Positions 1 through 5,880 are shown, numbered from the stretch's first letter. The stretch is DNA of 5,935 bases from DATARR01 sp044868005 (GCA_044868005.1 JBIOVX010000129.1:1-5935); one strand, 5' to 3'. Translations and numbers: made by a program. The notes: generated by a model from the sequence alone, not told the origin.

Positions 1-40
1 TCTCTCCCTCGGGGAGAGAGGGGCCGGGGGAGTGAGGGCC
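1..40 (-). repeat. GC-rich hairpin element, left copy
   Basis: Positions 1-8 (tctctccc) and 12-19 (gggagaga) form a perfect 8-bp stem around a 3-base loop; the stem may continue beyond the window edge. Read on the minus strand, the element runs from a CCTCAC motif through a C-rich tract into CCCCTCTC and then the stem. The same order of motifs occurs on the plus strand at 5839-5880, so this looks like a copy of a dispersed intergenic repeat in the opposite orientation. There is no T-run next to it on either strand, so it is not a canonical intrinsic terminator, although the truncated left side cannot be judged. Family membership is inferred from these two copies only. Confidence 0.45.
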
Positions 41-100
41 GGCGGCGCGACGACGCCTGGAAATGAAGACAAGGGCGGGATCGGCAGGCAGGCGCGGGTC

Positions 101-130
101 TTGCTGGCGAACCCTTACGGCGCGTAGAGT
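101..130 (+). promoter_or_regulatory. Weak candidate sigma70-type promoter for the operon
   Basis: TTGCTG at 101-106 and TAGAGT at 125-130 are separated by 18 bases and match the TTGACA/TATAAT consensus at about 3 of 6 and 4 of 6 positions. It is the only such pair I noticed in the 139 bases before the first gene. If used, transcription would begin near 137, leaving a leader of about 120 bases before the GTG at 257, but practically no leader before the GTG at 140. The match is poor in such GC-rich DNA and could be chance. Confidence 0.15.
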
Positions 131-139
131 ACCTCGCGC

Positions 140-1045
140 GTGCCGAACAACGTGTCCAGACAAGACAAATTTCCACCCCGCAAGCCCGAGGCCGCCGCGG
201 CCGACGCCGCGGCCAAGCGTCCTTCCCGTCCCTTCCCGTGGGAGGGAGGAGCGGAGGTGGGCTCGTTCGGCGACTGGCTGCGGCGGCAGCGCGAGATGCG
301 CGAGATCAACCTGCGCGACATCGCCGACCGCACGAAGATCAGCCTGCGCTACCTCGAGGCGATGGAAGCGGACCGCTTCGATCTGTTGCCGGCGCCCATC
401 TTCGCCAAGGGATTCCTGCGCGAGTACGCCCGCTACGTCGGCCTCTCCCCCGACGACGTGGTCAATCACTACCTCTCGGTCCACCATCCGGAGGAGCTGC
501 CGGGGGATCCCAAGGAAGACACCAAGGTGCGCAACCGGCCGAAGGCGATCGACGCCGGCCAGCCGCCGGTGCGGCGCAATTGGAGCTACGGCCTGGTGCT
601 CGCCGTCGCCGGCCTGATCCTCCTCGTGCTGGTGGCGATCGCCGCCTGGTTCGCCGACCGCCGCAGCGACAAGCCGGCGAGCGCCGGGCAGGCGCCGGCG
701 ATCGCCGCGCCGCCTCCCGCTCAGGCGCTCAAGCCGGCCGCGCCGCTCCCTCCGCCGGCGCCGAAAGCACCGCTCGAGGTCTCCCTCGACTTCACCAAGG
801 ACTGCTGGGTGGAGGCCGTGATCGACGCCAAGAACCGGTTCTCGGAGCTGCGGGTCCAGGGCGAGGCGCTGCAGCTCGAAGCCGAGCAGAGCATCGTCCT
901 CACCCTCGGCAATGCCGGCGCCGTGGGCATCCAGGTGAACGGCTACCCGCTGGAGCTGGGCAAGGCGGATGGGGACGTGGTGCGCGACCTGCTCATCGAC
1001 CTCAATACCGTCCAGGCGTTGAAAGCCAAGAAAGAGGCGCGCTGA
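140..1045 (+). CDS. RodZ-like membrane protein with N-terminal HTH domain
   Basis: This is a 301-residue single-pass membrane protein with RodZ-type architecture. A cytoplasmic helix-turn-helix domain (HTH_25 type) spans about residues 42-113, with the family signature PAPIFAKGFLREYARYVGL at 84-102. A linker leads to one strong transmembrane helix at 149-172, then an Ala/Pro-rich periplasmic linker (about 178-212) and a C-terminal beta-rich DUF4115-like domain (about 213-290). Classical RodZ binds MreB and supports rod shape; many bacteria carry RodZ-like proteins outside mre loci, and no mreB is seen here, so I give no symbol. The N-terminus is uncertain: residues 1-39 are a low-complexity Ala/Pro/Arg segment, and a GTG at 257 has a far better ribosome binding site and would begin with GSFGDWLRRQRE, a usual family start. 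The longest frame is given because codons 14-26 show coding-like third positions. It begins the probable operon, 2 bases before the next gene. Confidence 0.85.
   Translation: MPNNVSRQDKFPPRKPEAAAADAAAKRPSRPFPWEGGAEVGSFGDWLRRQREMREINLRDIADRTKISLRYLEAMEADRFDLLPAPIFAKGFLREYARYVGLSPDDVVNHYLSVHHPEELPGDPKEDTKVRNRPKAIDAGQPPVRRNWSYGLVLAVAGLILLVLVAIAAWFADRRSDKPASAGQAPAIAAPPPAQALKPAAPLPPPAPKAPLEVSLDFTKDCWVEAVIDAKNRFSELRVQGEALQLEAEQSIVLTLGNAGAVGIQVNGYPLELGKADGDVVRDLLIDLNTVQALKAKKEAR
245..250 (+). promoter_or_regulatory. Strong Shine-Dalgarno favouring a GTG start at 257
   Basis: GGAGGA at 245-250 lies 6 bases before the in-frame GTG at 257-259. The upstream GTG at 140 has only a weak TAGAG-like stretch before it. 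If 257 is the true start, the RodZ-like protein has 262 residues and begins directly at its HTH domain. The GGAGGA also encodes Gly-Gly in the longer frame, so it might be coincidental. Confidence 0.45.
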
Positions 1046-1047
1046 CC

Positions 1048-2058
1048 TTGGCTGACAGCCAGTCGTCCTTGCTCGAGCAGGCACGCTCGGGAAACCGCCA
1101 GCTTCAGCTCCTCGCCGCGGACGGGCTCCTGCCGCTCGCTCCCGAGCAGATCATCCCGCTGCAGGTGGACCTCGCGCTGGGGACCGATCAAGAGGTGGCG
1201 GAACGCGCGCGGGAGAGCCTGCGCAAGATCGATCCGCGCATCGCCGGGCCTTTCCTCGAGCTGCAGGCGAATGAACGGGCGCTGACCTTCTTCGCCGACG
1301 AGGTGAGCCAGCCGGCGCTCATCGAGACGATCCTGCGCCGGCGCGACGTGCCCCGCCGCGTCCTCGCCCGCCTCGCCCGGCGCGTGCCTCCGGATCTGCA
1401 GGAGATCCTGCTCCTGCGCCAGGACGCCATCATCGAGCAGCCGGCGATCCTCGAGGCGCTGGAGGAGAACCCGCGGCTCTCCGTCTACTCCCAGCGGCGC
1501 ATCGTCGAGTACCGCGAACACCTGCTGCCCAAGCAGAGCCGCGCGCCGGCGCCCGCCGTCCAGACGGGGGAGCTGGACGACGAGGCCCTGGACGAGGCGC
1601 TCGCCTCGGTCAGGAATCAGCCGCCCGTCGGCGAGATCGACGAGAAGACCGGCCTCTCGGAGGGCCAGATCCGCATGCTGCCGGTGCCGGCGCGGCTGAA
1701 GCTCACGCGCGGTGCGCCGCGCGCCCTGCGCGCCATCCTGATGCGGGACACCAGCCCCCAGGTCGCCGTGTCGGTGGTGCTCAACAACAGCCTCTCCGAG
1801 CAGGAGGTGGAGCAGACGGCGTCCAACCGGTCGGTCAACGAGGAGGTCCTGGAGACCATCGCCAAGAAGCGCGAGTGGGTGAACCGCTACGTCATCAGCA
1901 AGGCGCTGGTGCAGAACCCCCGCACGCCCCTGGCCACGGCGCTGCGGCTGGTCCCCCGGCTCTCCGTGCGCGACCTGCGGGAGCTCTACCGCGACCGCAA
2001 CGTCGCCGACGCGGTGCGCTCTACAGCGTTGCGTTTGTATAGAATCAAGCAGCAATAG
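1048..2058 (+). CDS. Conserved-looking alpha-helical protein of unknown function
   Basis: I do not recognise a named family. The 336-residue product has no signal peptide or membrane segment and is predicted cytoplasmic. It is rich in Leu, Arg, Glu and Ala and reads as successive amphipathic helices with short loops, such as LARRVPPDLQEILL and AILEALEENPRLS in the first half. The C-terminal stretch around 286-333 (QNPRTPLATALRLVPRL, then SVRDLRELYRDRNV) resembles the 'NP-x-TP' helical repeats of HEAT-like or DUF2336-like alpha-solenoids. A charged, probably disordered linker around residues 165-190 separates two helical halves. The start is the TTG at 1048, two bases after the preceding stop, with GAGG at 1034-1037 as a modest ribosome binding site; open frame further upstream is only a shadow of the preceding gene. 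Its place between the RodZ-like and J-domain genes suggests a scaffold or adaptor, but that is inference from position. Confidence 0.85.
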   Translation: MADSQSSLLEQARSGNRQLQLLAADGLLPLAPEQIIPLQVDLALGTDQEVAERARESLRKIDPRIAGPFLELQANERALTFFADEVSQPALIETILRRRDVPRRVLARLARRVPPDLQEILLLRQDAIIEQPAILEALEENPRLSVYSQRRIVEYREHLLPKQSRAPAPAVQTGELDDEALDEALASVRNQPPVGEIDEKTGLSEGQIRMLPVPARLKLTRGAPRALRAILMRDTSPQVAVSVVLNNSLSEQEVEQTASNRSVNEEVLETIAKKREWVNRYVISKALVQNPRTPLATALRLVPRLSVRDLRELYRDRNVADAVRSTALRLYRIKQQ

Positions 2059-2067
2059 GATCCAGCG

Positions 2068-2706
2068 ATGGCCAGGGACTTCTATACCGTCCTCGCGGTG
2101 CCGCGCAACGCCACCGAGGACCAGATCCGGCGACGCTTCCGGGAGCTCGCCCGCACCCGCCACCCCGACCGCTTCCGCGGGGCGGAGAAGGAGCGGGCGG
2201 AGAGGGACTTCCAGGAGATCACCCAGGCCTTCAACGTGCTGGCGGACGCGGAGCGGCGGCGGCTGCACGATCTCGAGCTGCAGCGGCCCGAGGAGGCGGC
2301 CTCCGAGCCGCGCCAACTGTCGCGGGTCTACCTGCAACGCGGGGTCAAGGCCTACAAAGAGAAGAACTTCCTGGAGGCGGCCAGCAATTTCGACCAGGCG
2401 ACGCAATACGATCCCCGCAGCGGCCAGGCCTGGCATCATCTGGCGCAGGCGTGCAGCCAGCAGAAGAACTGGCTGCCGCGCGCCGTGGCCGCCATCGAGC
2501 GGGCCTGCGAGCTCGAGCCGATGAACCCCTCCTACCTGAAGCAGGCCGGCCGCATCTGCGCGCTGGCGGGGGAGAGCGAGCGCGCGATCCTCTTCTACCG
2601 GAAGTCCCTCCAGTGGGGAGACGACGATCCGGAGGTGCGGCAGGCCCTGGAGGAGCTCAACCGCGCCGGCGCTCCCCGGCGAGGCCTCTTCGGAAGGGCC
2701 GGCTGA
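2068..2706 (+). CDS. J-domain protein with C-terminal TPR repeats
   Basis: A 212-residue cytoplasmic protein with an N-terminal J domain (residues 4-70) joined to TPR-like repeats (about 84-198). The J domain begins DFYTVLAVPRNATEDQIRR, has the basic helix II, and carries the invariant HPD at 32-34 that stimulates Hsp70 (DnaK) ATPase activity. The Gly/Phe region, zinc-finger domain and C-terminal beta domains of true DnaJ are absent, so this is a specialised (class III type) co-chaperone. The helical part contains TPR-style pairs, for example AYKEKNFLEAASNFDQATQYDP at 95-116, followed by two more units at about 121-151 and 155-183, and probably binds a client or partner. The ATG at 2068 is preceded by AGGA at 2057-2060, which overlaps the upstream stop codon. 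The stop shares one base with the ATG of the phosphatase gene, so the two are probably co-translated. Confidence 0.93.
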   Translation: MARDFYTVLAVPRNATEDQIRRRFRELARTRHPDRFRGAEKERAERDFQEITQAFNVLADAERRRLHDLELQRPEEAASEPRQLSRVYLQRGVKAYKEKNFLEAASNFDQATQYDPRSGQAWHHLAQACSQQKNWLPRAVAAIERACELEPMNPSYLKQAGRICALAGESERAILFYRKSLQWGDDDPEVRQALEELNRAGAPRRGLFGRAG

Positions 2707-3488
2707 TGCTGCGCGTCAAGGCCTGCGGACTCTCCGACGTCGGGCTCACCCGGGCCCACAACGAGGATTACTTCGAGATCGATCCGGCGCACAAGCTCTA
2801 CGTCGTGGCGGACGGCATGGGCGGCCACAGCCATGGCGAGGTAGCGGCCCAGATCGCCGTCAACGCCATCCGCGATTTCATCGCCAAGACCGCCGACCGC
2901 GACACCACCTGGCCGTTCGGCATGGACTCCCGTCTCGAGCGCCACTCGAACCTGCTCAAGATGGCCGTGCGCATGGCCCACGACCACGTCCTGCGCGCCA
3001 TCAGCAAGGACGGCTCGCTCTACGGCATGGGCACGACCGTGGTCGGCCTCCTCCTCGCCGGCGCCACCGCCGCCGTGGCCCACGTCGGCGACAGCCGGGC
3101 CTACCGCCTGCGCGACGGCCGCCTGGAGCAGCTCACGCAGGATCACACCTGGGTCAACGAGCAGGTGGTGGCCGGTTTCCTCTCCAAGGAGCAGGCCCGC
3201 TCGCATCCGCTCAAGAACGTCGTCACCCGCGCCCTGGGCGGCGAGAGTGACGTGCTGGTGGACGTGCGGGAGCTCGCGGTGCAGGCGGGAGACCTCTTCC
3301 TCCTCTGCTCGGACGGCCTGACCGGCCTGCTCTCCGACGCCGACATCCGCGACCGCCTGGCGATGGACAAGAGCCTCCACGAGATCTGCCGCGCGCTGAT
3401 CAACGACACCAACGCCCGCGGCGGCATCGACAACATCACCGTGGTGCTGCTGTCGATCGAGGAGAACGGGGAAAGCGAAGAGGCGTGA
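2706..3488 (+). CDS. PP2C-family Ser/Thr protein phosphatase
   Basis: A 260-residue soluble protein consisting of one complete bacterial PP2C (PPM, Stp1/PrpC-like) domain. It dephosphorylates phospho-Ser/Thr proteins using a two-metal (Mn or Mg) centre. The expected motifs are present in order: RAHNED at 16-21 (R16, D21), DGMGGH at 36-41, GDSRAY at 128-133, HPLKNVVTRALGG at 167-179, CSDGL at 201-205 and GIDNITVVLL from 240. The metal-binding aspartates D21, D36, D203 and D242 are all retained, so it should be active. It has no extra regulatory or membrane domain. The ATG at 2706 overlaps the previous stop by one base and has GGAAGG at 2692-2697 as ribosome binding site. Its end overlaps the next start by four bases. 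The cognate kinase is not in this window; its partners may be the neighbouring operon products, by inference from linkage. Confidence 0.96.
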   Translation: MLRVKACGLSDVGLTRAHNEDYFEIDPAHKLYVVADGMGGHSHGEVAAQIAVNAIRDFIAKTADRDTTWPFGMDSRLERHSNLLKMAVRMAHDHVLRAISKDGSLYGMGTTVVGLLLAGATAAVAHVGDSRAYRLRDGRLEQLTQDHTWVNEQVVAGFLSKEQARSHPLKNVVTRALGGESDVLVDVRELAVQAGDLFLLCSDGLTGLLSDADIRDRLAMDKSLHEICRALINDTNARGGIDNITVVLLSIEENGESEEA

Positions 3489-4615
3489 GAATCGCCGTCA
3501 TCGGCGGCGGCCCCGCCGGGGGCGCCGCGGCTCTGGCGCTGGCGCGCGGCGGCGCGGCGGTGGATCTCTACCTGCCCGGCCAACCCGGGGAGAAGCCGTG
3601 CGGCGGCGGCGTGCCGGAGCACGTCCTGCCGCGCCTCGCCGGCTTCGATCCTTCGCCGCTGCCCGCGGTGGACAGTCCTCCCGCCCTGTTCGAGAACGCC
3701 CGCGGCGGCCGCATCGCGATGGATCTGGGTGGGCTCCGCATCTTCCGCCGGCGGGACCTCGACGCGGCGATCGTCGCGGCGGCCGTGGCGGCGGGCGCGT
3801 CGCGGCTCCCCGCCAGGGCTGAACGATTGGAGTGGAGACCGGAGGGTCTCCGCGTCACCAGCCGCGGCGAGACGCGGACCTACGATTGGATCGTCGGCGC
3901 GGACGGCGCCCGGGGGCTCTCGCGGCGCTCGCTGGGGTTGGCTCCCAGGGGCGACAGCATCGGGCTCGGAGGCTCGCTCTCCGGCCTCGCCTGGGACCGC
4001 CTCGTCGTCGCCCTTCCCGCTCTCGCCGACTCCTATCTCTGGATCTTCCCGCGTCCCGGCGGCGCCTCGGTCGGCATCGCCTATACACCCGGCAAGCTGG
4101 CGGACTCCACCGCCCGCGCGGCGCTCGACCAGTTCCTCGACCGCCATCTCCCCTCCGGCTGGCGCGGCCTGCCGGGACCGCGCTACCGCTATCCGATTCC
4201 GGTCTACGGCGAGTGGACGCTCGCGGGGATTCGCCGCGGGCTCGCGCGCCGCGTGCTGCTGGTGGGCGACGCGGCGGCGCTGGCCGATCCGCTGACGCGC
4301 GAAGGCATCCGTTACGGCATGCTCTCCGGCCTCTGGGCGGCCGAGAGCCTGCTCGCCTTCGAGCCCGATTCGTATCCCGAGCGCCTGGAGGCCGCGCTGG
4401 CCGGCGATCTCGAGCGCGCCGGCCGCGCCCGCGATCTCTTCTTCGAGGGCTCCATCGGCCAGTGGATGGTGCCGCTGGCGCGCCTGCACCCCGGGATCCG
4501 CCGCGTCTTCTCGGATCTGTTGGCCTGCCGGCAGCCGTATACCGGGCTGCGGCGGCGGTTACTGCGCGCGGCGGTGGGCGCTACTTCCCGTACTCATACC
4601 CCCGCCGGGCCTTGA
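3485..4615 (+). CDS. FAD-dependent oxidoreductase, geranylgeranyl reductase family
   Basis: A 376-residue flavoprotein of the geranylgeranyl reductase family, whose members saturate isoprenoid chains of lipids, chlorophyll precursors or menaquinone. It begins with a Rossmann FAD motif, GGGPAGGAA at 7-15, followed by the family signature KPCGGG at 37-42. The second FAD motif is IVGADGARG at 136-144, and LLVGDAAALADPLTREGI at 258-275 gives the GD(A) and GEGI-like elements. SYLWIFP at 183-189 matches the YxWxFP signature involved in the isoprenoid-binding cavity. Position 30, where most relatives have a ribose-binding Glu at the end of the second strand, appears to be Leu. The true substrate cannot be read from sequence; a menaquinone reductase (MenJ-like) or a lipid reductase are possible. 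The GTG start overlaps the previous stop (GTGA). The last 11 residues, after the usual family ending, are encoded in the overlap with the convergent gene. Confidence 0.88.
   Translation: MRIAVIGGGPAGGAAALALARGGAAVDLYLPGQPGEKPCGGGVPEHVLPRLAGFDPSPLPAVDSPPALFENARGGRIAMDLGGLRIFRRRDLDAAIVAAAVAAGASRLPARAERLEWRPEGLRVTSRGETRTYDWIVGADGARGLSRRSLGLAPRGDSIGLGGSLSGLAWDRLVVALPALADSYLWIFPRPGGASVGIAYTPGKLADSTARAALDQFLDRHLPSGWRGLPGPRYRYPIPVYGEWTLAGIRRGLARRVLLVGDAAALADPLTREGIRYGMLSGLWAAESLLAFEPDSYPERLEAALAGDLERAGRARDLFFEGSIGQWMVPLARLHPGIRRVFSDLLACRQPYTGLRRRLLRAAVGATSRTHTPAGP
4581..4615. other. 35-base tail-to-tail overlap of convergent genes
   Basis: The plus-strand oxidoreductase stops with TGA at 4613-4615, while the minus-strand gene stops with TAG read from 4583 to 4581. 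There is therefore no intergenic space and no stem-plus-T-run terminator between the two transcription units. Both transcripts must extend into the opposite gene, giving complementary 3' ends. Confidence 0.85.
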
Positions 4616-5687
4616 CCCGGAACTCGGGGTTGGTGAGGCGGACACTCACCTCCTGGAAGCCCGACTTGCCGGCCGGCTGCTCGCTCGAGTAGCTCAGCAG
4701 GTAGTAGCCGTTGTTCTCCTTCGCCACCTCGTCGAGCGGTGTCGCGAAGTTGGTGACGTTGAAGAAGTAACGGCCGCCGGTGTCGTCCGCCAGCTTGTTG
4801 AGCGCATCGCTCAGCGTGTGCTCGACGGCCGGCGGCGTGAGATCGAGCGTGTAGGCCGCCACGTTGTTGGCGTTGAGAGCCTGCACCGTGGGCTCGAAGA
4901 AGCGCTTGTCCGGCACGAAGTGCCCGAAGGTGTCCACCCGCCCCGGGAGGCCGTAGGTGAAGAGCAGCAGGTTCTTGCGCCCGCGCACGTTGCCGGCCGA
5001 GCGGGCGATCGCCTGCATGGCCTCATAGACGGTGGTGGTCTTGTCGCGCAGCTCCTCGCCCTTCGGCAGCCCGGCGAGCAGCGAGGGTCCCTTGCTGGTG
5101 TCGATGCGCGACGGGTAGTTCCCCTCGCGGTCCTTGCCCTTCATGGCGTCGCCCACCGCCGCGATCAGCGCCTTGCGGTCGCGGGTGAAGTCCTGCTGCA
5201 CCTTGAGCCGCGTGTCGTAGCTGGCCACCGCCACCCAGTCGTTGGGCAGCAGCTCGCCGTCGATCCAGCCGCGCACCCGCTTGGCGGCCTGGAACTGCTG
5301 CGGCAGCAGGGAGGGCGCCTCTTGCGCGGTGTCCTTCTGGTCCTCGAAGAGGAGGATGAAGTAGCGGTCCTCCGGCACCTGCTCGATGCTGACGCCCTGC
5401 TTGGCGAGCGCCGGCGAGGACTGCACCAGACGGCGGTTGCTGTAGAAGGTGACGCCGGTCAGGTTCACCGGCTTGCCGTTCTCGGTCACCACGAAATCAC
5501 TCTTGTCGAGGCCGACGATCACGTTGCCCTTGGCATCGGTCACCAGGACGTCGAGCAGCACCTCGTTGACAGTGACCTCGGTTCCGAACTGGCCCTGCGG
5601 CTTCTTCTCTTCCTGGGCCACGGCAACGCGCCCCAAGGCGCAGAGCGCGACGAGGGCGAGCGCCGTCATCCGCATGATTCGCGACAT
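4581..5687 (-). CDS. Exported VWFA-related protein (acidobacterial type)
   Basis: A 368-residue secreted protein matching the VWFA-related family expanded in Acidobacteriota (TIGR03436 type, recognised by eye). Residues 1-24 form a Sec signal peptide (basic start, hydrophobic core 9-19, AVA before Q25); the Cys at 16 lacks a proper lipobox. An N-terminal Ig-like segment spans about 36-85 (VNEVLLDVLVTDAKGN, then DFVVTENGKPV), followed by a von Willebrand A-like fold from RYFILLFEDQKDT at 108-120 through RKNLLLFTYGLP at 237-248 to TLDLTPPA at 280-287. The C-terminus carries LADDTGGRYFF (299-309), YYLLSYSS and a final VKARRGYEYGK. The canonical DxSxS metal site is not seen. The start at 5687 is fixed by a very good AAAGGAG six bases upstream; an ATG at 5762 would add 25 residues before the signal peptide and is rejected. 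Its function is unknown; a role in surface binding or protein interaction is inferred. Confidence 0.9.
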   Translation of the reverse strand: MSRIMRMTALALVALCALGRVAVAQEEKKPQGQFGTEVTVNEVLLDVLVTDAKGNVIVGLDKSDFVVTENGKPVNLTGVTFYSNRRLVQSSPALAKQGVSIEQVPEDRYFILLFEDQKDTAQEAPSLLPQQFQAAKRVRGWIDGELLPNDWVAVASYDTRLKVQQDFTRDRKALIAAVGDAMKGKDREGNYPSRIDTSKGPSLLAGLPKGEELRDKTTTVYEAMQAIARSAGNVRGRKNLLLFTYGLPGRVDTFGHFVPDKRFFEPTVQALNANNVAAYTLDLTPPAVEHTLSDALNKLADDTGGRYFFNVTNFATPLDEVAKENNGYYLLSYSSEQPAGKSGFQEVSVRLTNPEFRVKARRGYEYGK

Positions 5688-5693
5688 GATTCT

Positions 5694-5700
5694 CTCCTTT
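5694..5700 (-). promoter_or_regulatory. Ribosome binding site of the VWFA-related gene
   Basis: The minus strand reads AAAGGAG, close to the full anti-16S complement, with 6 bases to the ATG at 5687-5685. This decides the start: translation from here opens with a typical signal peptide, whereas the longer reading from 5762 does not. Confidence 0.85.
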
Positions 5701-5773
5701 GCTAGGTCCGGACTTGCCGTTGTGTCCTTCCCCTTTAGAGACAGCAAGGGATGCGCCAGCAATATTCCGGGGG

Positions 5774-5816
5774 GAGGACTTTGCCAGATGTCCTCATGAT
5801 AGGACGGTATGCGTCC
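5774..5816. promoter_or_regulatory. Two adjacent inverted repeats upstream of the VWFA-related gene
   Basis: GAGGAC at 5774-5779 pairs with GTCCTC at 5790-5795 across 10 bases, and GGACG at 5802-5806 pairs with CGTCC at 5812-5816 across 5 bases. Both share a GGAC/GTCC core. They lie about 87-129 bases before the minus-strand start codon, where an operator or a transcript leader structure could sit. On the minus strand, CTGGCA (5787-5782) and TATTGC (5764-5759) are a weak promoter-like pair 17 bases apart that overlaps the first repeat. A regulatory role is only a suggestion; such short repeats can arise by chance. Confidence 0.25.
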
Positions 5817-5838
5817 GTAGGCGACCTGCCCTTCGAAG

Positions 5839-5880
5839 CCTCACCCCCTGTCCCCCTCTCCCTGACGGGCGAGGGGGGAC
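5839..5880 (+). repeat. GC-rich hairpin element, right copy
   Basis: After CCTCACCCCC, positions 5850-5862 and 5867-5880 fold into a long imperfect hairpin: GTCCCCC pairs with GGGGGAC, followed by one bulged G, one T/C mismatch, CCC/GGG and a 4-base loop (5863-5866). No T-run follows, so it is not a standard terminator. The order of motifs (CCTCAC, C-tract, CCCCTCTC, stem) matches the left-edge element read on the opposite strand. It is probably a dispersed intergenic repeat of the REP-like palindromic sort, though only two copies are visible here. Confidence 0.5.

Noticed and set aside
194..214. Direct repeat of gccgcggcc at 194-202 and 206-214
   Set aside because: It only reflects an Ala-rich low-complexity stretch in GC-rich DNA and is too short to be meaningful.
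238..1047. Upstream extension of the helical protein's frame from 238
   Set aside because: It overlaps the RodZ-like gene in another frame and encodes an Arg/Ala/Gly-rich shadow; the TTG at 1048 directly after the preceding stop is the sensible start.
943..2439. Long open frame on the minus strand (498 codons) opposite the unknown helical gene and the J-domain gene
   Set aside because: It is antisense to two well-supported genes, its product is low-complexity Arg/Leu/Gly/His-rich with no motif, and such frames are expected in GC-rich DNA with biased third positions.
3834..3851. Small hairpin (ggagacc / ggtctcc) inside the oxidoreductase gene
   Set aside because: It lies in coding sequence, has no T-run and is within chance expectation for this base composition.
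3143..4489. Minus-strand open frame of 448 codons opposite the phosphatase and oxidoreductase genes
   Set aside because: It is antisense to two genes with intact catalytic motifs; the translation is compositionally biased and shows no domain.
4818..5705. Plus-strand open frame of 295 codons opposite the VWFA-related gene
   Set aside because: It is a shadow of a gene with a clear signal peptide, ribosome binding site and family signatures; the product shows His/Arg/Leu/Val bias only.
5688..5762. Earlier ATG at 5762 for the VWFA-related gene
   Set aside because: It would put 25 residues before a typical signal peptide and ignore the near-perfect AAAGGAG next to the ATG at 5687.
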